From: Nephrocerus scutellatus
Taxonomy: Eukaryota; Arthropoda; Insecta; Diptera; Pipunculidae
DNA length: 64,000 nucleotides
NCBI GenBank assembly: GCA_947095585.1
Contig: OX352765.1
Coordinates: forward strand, 24,210,254-24,274,253
Reading direction: 5' to 3'
The position numbers were made by a program, and so were the translations under genes. Shown here piece by piece: positions 1 through 10,100 of the stretch (its first letter is position 1; every line of letters begins with the position of its first letter). Under the pieces are notes generated by a model. That model did no database searches, had not been told where the DNA came from, and was given only the letters and a program-made list of their open reading frames with translations.

Positions 1-394
1 AACATTTCAGACATCATCTACAGGTGTACATTTTATTATAAAATTTTTGAAACAACAAACCGGAATTAAAATCCCCACAGAACACCGAGAGCAGACACAA
101 ATCCAAGTATTGCAACAATTTTAACCATAAAATTTTTTGTTTTAACAAAAATCTTCAAAAACCAACGATTTCCAGTTTCATCACAAGCAGAGGACGCAGA
201 AATAGATGCAGTAGCAGACTAATGGTCAGTGTTCCAATTAATATCCCATTAAATGGTTAGATAGCTTTCTGCTAATATCGAACGAAGACCAGCTGTGGAG
301 ATGGAGGTAAAATTGATGATGGCATATCTGCTCTGTATTCAAATGACCTAACCAAAGCAACCAATACCAAAACACAATAAAAGGATTAAAGAAA

Positions 395-620
395 TTCAAG
401 GCATTAGGTCATTTCAACTGAGACTTTCAGAGCAGCAACAAGCATATCGGCAGAACTCCTGAGTATTACCACAAGGAGTGGAACTTTACCAGAGGAGTGT
501 AAAACGGGAATAGTAATAAAACCTTATAGGATAAATGCTGTAAACAATTTTTTAAAAATATTGCTAAGCATCCTCACATTATACATGGAGTCATACATAA
601 ATGGTATACAAAGGAATATT
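395..620 (+). pseudogene. Possible LINE reverse transcriptase scrap
   Basis: Positions 444-521 read in one frame as a stretch with ISAELL followed by LPEECKTGIVIK. This resembles the segment of LINE reverse transcriptases between the 'AGxDxIxAELL' and 'P..W..G.I..' motifs. The match then decays into stops and frameshifts. No endonuclease or catalytic RT box can be seen. The family looks close to RTE-like elements, but this is only an inference from one short stretch. Confidence 0.4.
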
Positions 621-899
621 ACGGACACCTCGAATAAATTAAGTGCAAGTGAGCTATTCAAAGAGTACAGAGTCTGATGCAATCACAAACATCTTCCTTA
701 TTGGTATGAGAGACTTTATCACTTCCAGGAATAAGTCTGTTAAGCCAAAGGAAGATGAATTGTATAACTCGAGCTTTAAAGAGGCTTCTACGATTAGAGA
801 GGTAGAGAGGTAGTAAAAGTAAATACATATAGTTAAAATTTTTGGTCATTCATGAAAAGAATTTATAATACAGCCTCATCGTCGATTCCAGCGCTCATT

Positions 900-1385
900 T
901 AAAATGACATTCCAGTTGTCAGTATAGACAAAGTCAATCTGTTTGCTGCGCATTTTGCAGCTAGCTCGACGCTTCCAGATTTTGCATTGCTGCCGCCTGC
1001 ACCGCAGAATATTGAACAATCTATGGGACAGATATTTATTCGTACTCGTGCAGTTGCTAGAGTTTTGAACGTTGAGATCACAAATCCGCTGGGCCAGATA
1101 GTATTTCCCCATTAGTTCTGAGGAGGTGTTCTTTCATGGTGGCACTACCATTGCGTAAGCTTTTCCATCTATCCTATTCTTCCCGAGAAATTGAAAACCA
1201 GCTTTTGCCTTGCCCATACCCAAAAATACGAGGCTTTTTAATACCGACCTATATCACTTACATCCATTCTTTCCAAGGTCATGGAAACGCTGATCAACTT
1301 TCAGCTAATGAAATATCTTGAAGCCATGAAATTCTTAGTCATCGGCAGTATAGATTTCGTAAAAACCTGATTGGTGAGTTTTGTC
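900..1385 (+). pseudogene. Jockey-like LINE RT relic (N-terminal RT part)
   Basis: Conceptual translation of the plus strand in shifting frames gives a recognisable jockey-type segment. It starts with 'LFAAHFAASSTLPDF' before 1000, then 'FIRTRAVARVLN', then a Leu/Ser-rich stretch, and finally 'RPISLTSILSKVMETLINFQLMKYLE' scattered across frames at about 1240-1325. These correspond to the linker before the RT and to RT motifs 1-2 of jockey/CR1-type elements. The equivalent segment of the better preserved LINE at 52176 begins 'LLASHFAGASTLP'. There are several stops and frameshifts, and the palm domain with the catalytic Asp residues is missing. Related relics lie at 2500-3215 (minus), 25630-25812 and 48040-48760. 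Confidence 0.75.
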
Positions 1386-2499
1386 ATTCTCTAATAAGTC
1401 ACCCTTGCTTAGAACCCCTACCAACAATATTACTATTGGTCGGACCCCTCAATGCGTCATCAGATTTGGCTAGCAGCGGAAATTTATGTGATTGCATGTG
1501 GCTCCATCAGACGATATTCTTAAGGCTTAATTACAGCAGGTGTGCTTAGCTTGTACTTGAACCAGTCACCCAGTTAATGACCATTGCAGCCCAAGAATCA
1601 TGACGTTTTCCTGCATAATTTCACCGACATGGTAAGTTCGGTCTTGTAGACACGGTGTCATGTCAACCAAATGTATTTCTTCTTCACAAAAACAAACTGG
1701 AACAATTGCATACATACATAGAGAGGAGCCAAATAACACCAACAACAACAACACATGTCTTTTTGGGCAAAAGTTTCCCGAAACATGGAAAACATTTTTG
1801 CATCTCTCCTGAGGAAAATGAAAAACTTTGACGCTGTCGTAGTAGTGTTGGATGCTTCGTTGCGAAGATGTGCGGCTGTTCTCAAACATGAAAAACCCCG
1901 AATCTACATGACGAAGATGGAAAAACATCAGGACATAAAATTCCCTGCGGGCAGTTTTGCTGGTGTTTGTTGTATTTTTGTATGTACGAGTACTCGTATA
2001 GTGTTAGACAGAGCCTGAGAAAAGTTAAGAAACCATGCGGCGCGCAAACTTGCAAAACTTTTCATAAACAAATATTTTGGTTTTGAGTTTCTTTTGCTTT
2101 TCTATATAGTGGTTCTCTAGTAAGATAGAGGGTTTTGAGTTTGTTTTGTAGATATCGAAGGGGGACAAATGATTCTCATTTTGGGTAGAATATTATGACA
2201 GAAATATACCCACATCTTAGTAATAAACAGATTGATTTATTGCAAAGAAGCAGGGGCAGATTACATAGTTCTCTTACACAATTCAAATTCATAATAAATT
2301 TCTTTTTCTTTCTGTTTACATCACTTTGTTACATTATAAAAATTAAACAAATAATTATTTAATTTTAATTGAATGTATTTTAAATTACAATTAGGTGGCA
2401 AGTGACAGCATTGCGGTTTGGAAGCATTAAATTCTACTTTCTTTTATAATCCCCTAATTGTTATGCTGTCAAGTTCAAATTTTTCGGGCTTAACGTATG
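1386..2499. other. No recognisable gene
   Basis: This is AT-rich unique-looking DNA. Open frames up to 120 codons exist on both strands around 1566-2018, but they overlap each other, show no family motif and include low-complexity CAACAACAAC sequence near 1737. I see no promoter or splice pattern that I would defend. Confidence 0.5.
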
Positions 2500-3215
2500 T
2501 TGTTGTCTAAGTTTCACTAGCAAAGAAGAGAGACATGCAGAAAGCGTGAACTATGAGTGCTGTAGTTAGCGAAAGACTGAATTGAAAAGGAAAAATTGGA
2601 GAGGAGATCAATAAAGAAAATTAGAAAGAGTGTTGGAGACACAATAGAACCTTGAGGAACACCAGCGTTTACGCAGTGAACACTGGATTAAAATCCGTCC
2701 AATACGACCTGACGGTCAGAAAGTTAGCTACTAGCTACCAAGCAGGGTTTTATCGATTCCATATGCGGTAGTTTTCTACAAAAGAGCTTGATGGGACACT
2801 CTATCAAGTTCCTTAAAAACTAACTAACTTTGATTTCACCAAATTTGTAAATAGACTGGTTCCACTTTTCGGTGAGATATGCCATCATATCACCTGTAGA
2901 ACTTTACCTTAGAAAACCATACTGCTGGTCTCTAAGGATTTCCTGTAATTCAAGGTATTGCATAAGCTTACGATTAATCAGCGTTTCCATGAACTTCGAA
3001 AGTACTGATTACAAGCTGGACAAAAACTATTTTCCAACTCTTTGGGAAGATTCCACAAGAATGTGAAATGGGAAAACCTAATTAATGATAGTGCCAGCTT
3101 TGAAAGACACCTTCTCGGAATTGTTGCGCGATACCAGCAGATTTTGTGAATATTGCGATCATTTAATATTCTAGCTACTGTAGGAGTACTAAAGTAGAAC
3201 GCTCCCACATCAGAG
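2500..3215 (-). pseudogene. Jockey-like LINE RT relic, reverse strand
   Basis: Read on the minus strand, the region gives in order: a decayed linker with 'LSKLALSLIRFSHFT' near 3130; 'KFMETLINRKLMQYLELQ' followed by 'RDQQYGFLR' (2920-3000); 'STGDMMAYLTEKWNQSIYKFGE' in pieces (2850-2900); 'DRVSHQALL' (about 2800); 'VNAGVPQGSIVSPTL' (about 2640-2690); and a decayed 'SFA-DSTLH' equivalent of the FADD box near 2550. This is the fingers-to-palm order of a jockey/CR1 reverse transcriptase. Stops and frameshifts make it non-functional. The FADD aspartates are no longer clearly present. It belongs to the same broad family as the relics at 900-1385 and 48040-48760. Confidence 0.8.
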
Positions 3216-5639
3216 GATCCGGTTCATGAAAGTACAAGCTGGAGAAATATGCAATTTTGTAGCGTGGAGGTTGGCTGCGAAGTGTAAAACAAGCAGATAA
3301 GCCTTGTCGATGTTTGGATTTACGGAGGAGGAGGCAGTATTTAAATTTTTCGTTTTACGAATGACCAAAAGGTTTTACTACCTATGGGACATTGAAGCAT
3401 TTTTGTTTTTTTTTGACCTGAGGTAGGCATTGCAATTATTTCTGACCCGTCTAATTTTTGTTTCGTTCTTTAACAGTGGGGTTTGCTTATAGCCTCTTCG
3501 CAGTCTTAATCATAGAATCCATTTCCTTCTTTACATAAAGCCTTCATCCAATCTACAAAAGTTAAGATTTTCTTTTAATTCCTATAGCTCTGTGATACGA
3601 ATTTAATGTGAGTGCACTTGTTGTTGTTCTCTTATTAATTGAAATTATTAATCTTTGTTAATTACATATTATTCTTCCGGGTAGACTGGGCAATTTCCAT
3701 TTAGCGAACAATTCATCTCTTCTGTCAGGATAAGAAAACGCTGCGTGAGTGCCTCCGAGAATATTGTGCTCATTCTGTGCCATCCACCAACCCTCCTCGT
3801 GTTATTGAAGAATTGTGAAAAATGGAAAAATATGTCAACAGGAGTAAGAAACACCGCCGAGCTTTGGTGACGTAAAATTCAAAATTTACCCCAAGGAATT
3901 TCGTAACGGCGCGACGCGTCTCTATCAAATGTTAACGAGATATCACGCAGGATATTAGGGATGATGTTGCGCCTTGATAGTTGTTTCATGACGAAAACAG
4001 CGATATGCAGATTAAAATCCTTCTCAGGATGTTTTCTTCATTTTCTTCTCCCTAAAGGGATCTCCTCTAAATACATCTACGCTTCGCTTTAATATAAGCG
4101 CGCGACTGACACAGCCCACTTTGACAACTCGATTTCAATTTGACTGACAAGTGGCATTTTGTCAAAATGAAATTAAACAAATCGCAATTGATGTAAAATA
4201 TTCCATTAACACTGTGTGTGCGATGCACAGGCTGAGGACACAGACTGAGAGCAAGGCGCGAGACGAGTTAATAATCCTGCGATTAATATGCGTCAGTCGG
4301 TGAGTGTGGGCCGAGCAAAGCGGCGGGGCGGCATAACATTCCATTATCTTTGAATGTGCGGCAGCTTTTGTGTGGGGGTGGTTGAGGCGGGATGTAGATG
4401 CTCACATAGTTCACGATTTCCGCACTCCTGTGACAGCACAACACAAAAATGGCAACTTCCGGTTTGTCCATTTGATTGCTCGAAAATCGTAAAATGTCAT
4501 AAAATGTTTTTTTTTCGTTTTTTTTTGTTGCGCATTTTCTCTTGCGCGGTCAAACTGAAATTAAATCCCCAAAAACGAAAAGAAAAAAAAATGAATTGAA
4601 AAAAAGCGGAACTATATGTCACCCACACGAGTGGACAGAGTGGACAGCCGGCTGGTCCGACATTGCGATTCCAATATGTCACTATGTGTACTTGTATGCT
4701 GTGTATGTACTCGTACATAATATGGACATTTGCGAACATGAATGAGTGCACACCAGGAACACACATTTGTCGGCGATGCGGGACATCAAGGATTCAGGAC
4801 AAAGCGATATCATTGAAAACTCATGTCACACAATAATAAGTGTTGAGAGATTTTTTATCTCTATCTGTGCACATCGCACATTCGAATGTTTTCCGGACGG
4901 AGTAGCATTTTTTATTTTAAATAAAAAGGGATTTTAAATCTCGCTTCTTTGTCATTGTCGCGTTCATTGGGTCGTGGGGCGGTGGTGAAAAAGAAAAGAA
5001 AAATGACACCAAAACGCCGGACATGCGAGCTTTTATTCCGTTTTCGTTGTGTTTTGCTTTGCCGTTTGCCAGAGCGCCGGACATTGAAGGATAGTTTTTA
5101 TAGAGATGATGAACTGTATATGTATTTTTTTCCTGGGTTGCAGGATAATTTTCTTGTTTATGCTCGTGTTGAAATTTTGATTTGACGCCGATTGCGGTTT
5201 TGGGTTTGGGTTTGGGTTTTAGTTTTGAAAATGTATTTCTCAGAAATTTAACTGTTTTAAGTTGGTTTGGGTTTACCTATAATATGTACCCCCTACAAAA
5301 AAAGTTTTTTTTTTTAAACTGCAAGTTAATGACTTAGTAGTAGAGTGGGATGTCAGGAACCAACTTCATGTGATTGAATTTTGTCCACACAAAGACAAGT
5401 AGTCAAATTTTATGAAACTCGGTTGCACCCTATATTAAAAAAACAAATTAGCCGGCAGCGAGAATCAAACAAACCACATGACGATAAGAAAGAGCACACT
5501 ACAAACTGGCCAATGGGAGCAGGGCACGTCTCGCCGAACATCAAAATCAAAAAATAAAAGGTCGTGATGTTCGTCCGCTTGTAATTCTCTGCCTGCATAT
5601 CGCTGACACTGTCATCCTGTAAAGTGGTGCACTTACAGC
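3216..5639. other. Non-coding, low-complexity patches
   Basis: I find no coding region with family support. Visible landmarks are T-rich runs at 3403-3415, 4507-4530 and 5307-5317, and a short array of GGGTTT-type hexamers at about 5198-5220. The segment 4180-4480 is somewhat richer in CpG than its surroundings. Open frames of 60-90 codons here have biased, low-complexity composition and overlap on both strands, so I do not call them genes. Confidence 0.5.
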
Positions 5640-6599
5640 TTTTACATTTTGCCGCTAGTGTTACATAATCAACCTACACCATTTCACCGCCCATTATCTT
5701 GCTGTTACGCTTTTGTCGCCCCGCATCGTCTTTATCATCGCATTATGCTGTCACATAATATACCAACCTACGCATCATCCAGCTCTACGCATCACAATCC
5801 TACGTAGCAAAACCAAGGTTAACGCATCATTCGATTTACTCATTGTCCTGTCACGTTACATCTTAACCAATGTATCTGTTGTCTCGCATCGTGCTGTCAC
5901 GTAATATCTCGACCTATCGTGCAGCTCTCTTCGCACTGCAATCCAACGATTCTAGGCTGGTTCATCGCATAGCGATTCATCGCAAGCAATTCATCGCAAG
6001 CAATTCATAGCGTAGCAATTCCTCACAAAGCAATTCATCGCAGGGACAATGCATCTTGGCAGCACTTCATCGCAAAGCAATTCGTCGCAAAGTGGTAATT
6101 CATCACGCTAGAAAAGTATTTTTCATCGCGAATCGGTGTCCATAATTTTCAAAACTGCTTTCTAAAAGGAAAAACTCCCATCTAAATATAAATTGGTTGA
6201 GCGCACTGTTTTTTACAGTGTGTCTATACGGATATACACCGGTTTGTGTAGCGGTACATTCAATTTGTGATAAACGGTATTTATTTTGAAAAATGTTGCG
6301 ATGAATTGCTTTGCGGTGAATTGTTGCTATCATGAATTGCTATGCGATGAATTGCTTGCGATGAACCAGCCGGGTACGCAATCTAACGCCCTAATCTACA
6401 TATCGTTCGAATTACGAGTGGTGCTATCACGTAACATTAAGACCTAAGATCCTCTTGCCTCGCATCATCCAGACCTAGGCATCTTTTGAGTTATGCACCA
6501 CACGAATTACGCAATGTACCGTCTAGATTTACCCATCATCCACACCTACGCATCGCTCGAGTTACACCTCAGTTTATTACGATCTGTTTATTATAATAT
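5640..6599. repeat. Degenerate tandem array of CGCATC/TCACGTAA-type units
   Basis: Short related motifs recur irregularly every 40-60 bp across the block. They include CGCATCATCC, CTGTCACGTAA, 'ACCTACGCATC' and 'GAATTACG'-like strings, found at 5720-5935 and again at 6373-6580. This looks like an old, mutated satellite or minisatellite. A foldback-like element at 5955-6371 splits it, and the same motifs continue on both sides. No coding potential is seen. The unit length is my estimate by eye. Confidence 0.5.
5955..6371. mobile_element. Foldback-like element with tandem-repeat inverted termini
   Basis: The left end begins GGCTGGTTCATCGCA and the right end finishes TGCGATGAACCAGCC, so the termini are inverted repeats. 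Inside each terminus a 15-16 bp unit of the type CAATTCATCGCAAAG is tandemly repeated. The left arm spans about 5961-6100 and the right arm, in inverted orientation, about 6295-6365. The middle (6110-6290) is unrelated single-copy sequence without a transposase. Terminal inverted repeats made of short direct repeats are the hallmark of foldback (FB) elements of flies. No convincing target duplication is visible, perhaps because the element sits in a repetitive host block. Confidence 0.65.
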
Positions 6600-7157
6600 T
6601 GTTACGAAATTTAGGCTTTCTAGTTCGTAAAGGATTTTGCAAATAAAAGACAACACAACTTTATGAATTTACAAACGACAACAGTTCACAATTTTATACT
6701 GGACAACTTTTCAATGCACACAAAAACACTTATAATACTTGTACTAGTTAGCTGGTAACTCTACCTTCATACTACCACACATTTATACTCATTGAAAAGT
6801 TTCAAGAGACTTTCAGTCTTACATACAGAAAGATCTAGCAATGACCAGAACATTCCTTATTTACAACTAACCATACTCATATTTATTGAGTCATCAATTG
6901 TAAAAAATTCTAAAAATAGATTCTATGTTCAATTATGTAGACACCTCGAACAGGTTTGGCACCATTTTTGACAACACCAGTACATAATAATTTAATCTTA
7001 TAGTCGCTTAATCTTACATCCTAAGAGTATGCAAGTCCTTAGTTCTAATTCAGTGCCTATTTTTGTTCGGCGCGAGTCTAGGCTAATTCTTATACTTCAT
7101 CTCATTACTTTTTAAGAGAGCGCTCTGTTCATCTACTACAAACTACTTTTCGTGACA
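6600..7157 (-). repeat. 3' LTR of a truncated Ty3/gypsy element
   Basis: On the minus strand this 558-bp segment starts TGTCACGAAAAG and ends TTTCGTAACA, giving the TG...CA termini of an LTR with a short terminal inverted repeat. It sits directly downstream (in the minus direction) of the end of a gypsy integrase reading frame at 7150-8430, where a 3' LTR should be. The internal side has an A-rich stretch on the minus strand (GAACGAAAAAA) that could be the remains of the polypurine tract. No 5' partner LTR occurs in the window, so the element is 5'-truncated. Confidence 0.7.
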
Positions 7158-8430
7158 TTTTTTCGTTCCGAAAAGATTCAGCACTCCTTCTGATGTTATA
7201 CCTTGTCAATCTATCATTGTGAACAATTTTCATTTTACATCTGGGGCTTTGTTGAATCCGATATACTTCATCATGAATCCTCTTAATGATCTTGTAAGGG
7301 TCTTACCAACTTTGCTGTATAGTTTTGGACATTTACCTTTTCTTCTTTTGTGATTGTAGAGAGAGACAAAATCTCCTTCCTGAAATCCTCCACAGTTCGC
7401 AGGTCATATCTTGTTTTCATCCGGCTGCTGGCATCCACTCTGTTGCTTCTTACTGCAGCATGAACAGCGATCATCCTCTGTCTAAGATCTCTAACATAGT
7501 TCTCCTTTGTTGTCGGCTCTACTATTCATCTTGGTTGGCATTAAATTCTTTGCTCATATGCTCTTCCAGCGTTCTATTGAACCTTTCGACCATACCATCT
7601 GGCTGTGCCTGTAATGGAGTAGTCCTCGTTTTCTTAATGTTGAGTACTTGACACAGCTCTTGAAAGACTAGCGATTCAAAATTCCACCCTTGATCGGAAC
7701 GTAGTTCCAGTGGTACTCCCAATCTGCATATCAAATTGTCCACGAATGCCCTAGCCACCGTGCCAGCTTTCTGGTTTGTGATGGGATATGCTTCTGCCCA
7801 TATATTGAAGTAATTAGTGCATAGGAATATATAGCGATTTCCGTCTCTAGTTTCTGGAAATGGACCAGCTAGAAATGGACCAGCCTTTGATATCCGCTCA
7901 AATGGCGCTTCAACATTGTATTGTTGCATTCTTCCTTTGGTTCTTGGTTGCGGTCCTTTTCTTGCGGCACACATGTCATACACATCTTCCATATCTCTAC
8001 GAGAATTCACCCAGTAGAAGCCAATCCTAACTTTATATAGAGTCTTGTTAACACCCAAATATGTTCCCAATGTACCACTATGTATTTCTTGGAGGACTAT
8101 TTTGACTCGGTTAGTTAGTCGCACAATTTGTGATTTTGTGTTTTGACCATCAGCCGATTCCCATTGCCTTACCAGTAGTTCATCTTCCAACTTAAATAAC
8201 AATGACAGCCAAGTAACTTTACGACTTTCTGATGCAATCTCGTGCCACTGCGATCTTTCTGCTTGGTCCATCAATTGGAATATTGGAGCAATTAAATCAT
8301 CACATAATTTTTCTTCCTTTAGGTGCTCTTTTGTCCAGCGATCTTCAACTTGCGGTTTTGTTTGTTCAACTACTTCCGAGCACTTCTTGTTTTCTTGCCT
8401 TTTGTATGGTGTTTGCATTTGGTTGCACAA
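7150..8430 (-). pseudogene. Decayed Ty3/gypsy integrase (pol 3' part)
   Basis: A 302-codon open stretch at 7522-8430 covers the integrase zinc-binding region and most of the catalytic core. It shows 'GPFPETRDGNRY', 'LRSDQGWNFES' (second catalytic Asp) and 'PDGMVERFNRTLEE' (catalytic Glu). The first catalytic Asp, expected just before 'AGPFP', is not there: the sequence reads PFLAGPFP. One Cys of the HHCC finger is Tyr ('YDMCAARKG'). After stops near 7522 and an apparent deletion of about 50 codons, the C-terminal part resumes ('VRDLRQRMIAVHAAVR', 'SSRMKTRYDLR') and runs with frameshifts into the LTR at 7157. The integrase would be inactive. Upstream pol and gag are missing. The family looks like the 412/mdg1-type gypsy group, by inference. 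Confidence 0.88.
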
Positions 8431-8734
8431 GGTCCTCTGGATAACTCATATAAAAGTTTGTTTATCGGGATGGATGTGGGACATTCTCCGCATAGCTCTA
8501 GAATGGAAAGTCAGATTTCCATTTTCCAGGTTAAAGCAACCTATATAGGCTTTAACTTAAATGGTTTTCAAAACAATTTTGAAGAAATTATAGGGTTAAG
8601 GTATCTGCCATACAAACAAACTTCAAAATATTACCATTTCGTCGTATGAACCTCTGATTTGTTTATTAGTTGCAGCTGGAAATATGAGGTCTGTACGTCA
8701 ATGAGATGTACCTCCTTTGAAAATTGATTAACAA
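8431..8734. other. No recognisable gene
   Basis: This is about 300 bp of AT-rich spacer between the truncated gypsy remnant and the minisatellite-bearing repeat. No motif or family match was recognised. Confidence 0.5.
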
Positions 8735-9445
8735 TTTTTTAAATTCTCTATATTAACTTCACTTGCCCATGGCACGGATGTCGGTCCATAAAATTTTTTT
8801 AAAAAAATAACTCGAATTTCTTCAAATTTTATATACGCATTTTTTATATAGGCAACACTTTTTGTAAAAATTTTGGTGACCCCGGGCCCCAGGTTCGTGG
8901 GGCCCCAAAATTTAAAAAAAATTTAACCCGATTTTCTTCAAATTTTATATACGTATGTATCTCCGATGAAAAACACTTTTTGTAAAAATTTTGGAGACCC
9001 CGGGCCCCAGGGTCATTGGTCATTTTTTTAAATTTTATATACGTGTGTATCTCCGATTGACAACACTTTTTGCAAAAATTTTGGTGGCCGGGGTCGTGGG
9101 CCCCATAAAAATTTTTCAAAAAAAAATTAACCCGATTTTCTTCAAATTTTATACACCTCTGTATCTCTGATGGACAAAATTTTTTGTAAAGTTTTTGGAG
9201 TGAACGGGACCTGAGGCCCAAGGGGTGCTCATATAAATTTTTTAAAAATTAGCTCGATTTTCTTCAAATTTTTAACAAATGTGTATCACTGATGGACATA
9301 ACTTTTTGTAAATTTGTTGGAGACCCGTGTGGTGTCCATGTAAATTTTTTTAAAATCAATCAATTTGAAATTCCGGATTTGATTTTCTTCAAATTTTAAC
9401 ACATAGGTACCCATCTCCTATTAGAGAATTTACACGAAAAATTTT
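8735..9445 (+). repeat. Minisatellite-bearing dispersed repeat, locus A
   Basis: The locus opens with a 34-bp sequence (8735-8768, TTTTTTAAATTCTC...CACTTGCCC) that recurs at two other loci in the window. It then carries about six degenerate units of roughly 95-125 bp. A typical unit has CGATTTTCTTCAAATTTTAT, then GTGTATCTCCGATGGACAAC, then ACTTTTTGTAAAAATTTTGG, then a GC-rich palindromic core such as CCCCGGGCCCCAGG. Unit starts are near 8814, 8929, 9025 (partly deleted), 9133, 9253 and 9378. Homologous loci are 49872-50380 (same orientation) and 57300-58027 (reverse). No transposase is present. Confidence 0.85.
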
Positions 9446-9824
9446 AATTTTTATGGGTTGTTTTTTTTTATTTTGATATTGAATTGAAATTTAGGAATTT
9501 ATATAATTTATCCAGCGTACTGTTGGGGATCTGCATTGCGATTGATCGGGAAACTACTGACTGCTCAAAACTTGGTTTGAGCCAGTAGCGCAACAATTAA
9601 GTTCGTGATGTAGTGCTTGCTTCACCTCCAAGTGGTGGTCCCCGGGCAACTATGTGTATAAATACTTATATATGTACGATAAATTGCAAGTGCGAACGGT
9701 CTGCGTTTCTAGTCTAGGTAACGTGGGCTAGCACCCTGCGGTAGCGAAAAATGCCCGCTACAGAAAACGACACAACCGGATAAGTCATGATCGAATAATG
9801 ACGACTTTTGGCTATTGTACCCGG
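9446..9824. other. Spacer, possibly decayed LINE sequence
   Basis: There is no clear reading frame. The sequence leads directly into a LINE 3' fragment at 9825, so part of it may be the same decayed insertion. I cannot show this from motifs. Confidence 0.35.
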
Positions 9825-10100
9825 AACCATCCAATGATGGAAGTGGCAGTGGATTGGTCATACACTCCGAAAAGGCGAGGGTTCAGTAACAAAATATGCA
9901 ATGCAATGGAACCCGTAATCTCAGGAAGGTAGAAGAACGGGTCGTCCGAGAAATACCTACATGGCGCAGAATAGTTGAGGAGGAAGACTTGGAGAGAGCT
10001 GAAGCCCATTGCCAAGGAACCGTATGCGATGGCGCCTAGGCTTAGTAGAGGCCCTATGACCTACAATGGGATAAAGGACATAACAAACAAACAAAAAACA
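9825..10100 (+). pseudogene. LINE 3' fragment (C-terminal tail of ORF2)
   Basis: The plus-strand translation contains 'RWIGHTLRKGEGSVTKYAMQWNP', then pieces of 'GRRRTGRPRNT', and finally 'RMRWRLGLVEALC' in shifting frames. This matches the C-terminal tail ('W..HPL..WNPQG.RR.GRP..TW...VEALC') seen better preserved at 60900-61112 in this window. The insert ends in ACAA repeats at about 10080-10100, which would be its 3' tail. Only the last roughly 80 codons remain, with stops. The family is RTE-like or a related endonuclease-RT LINE by inference. Confidence 0.7.
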
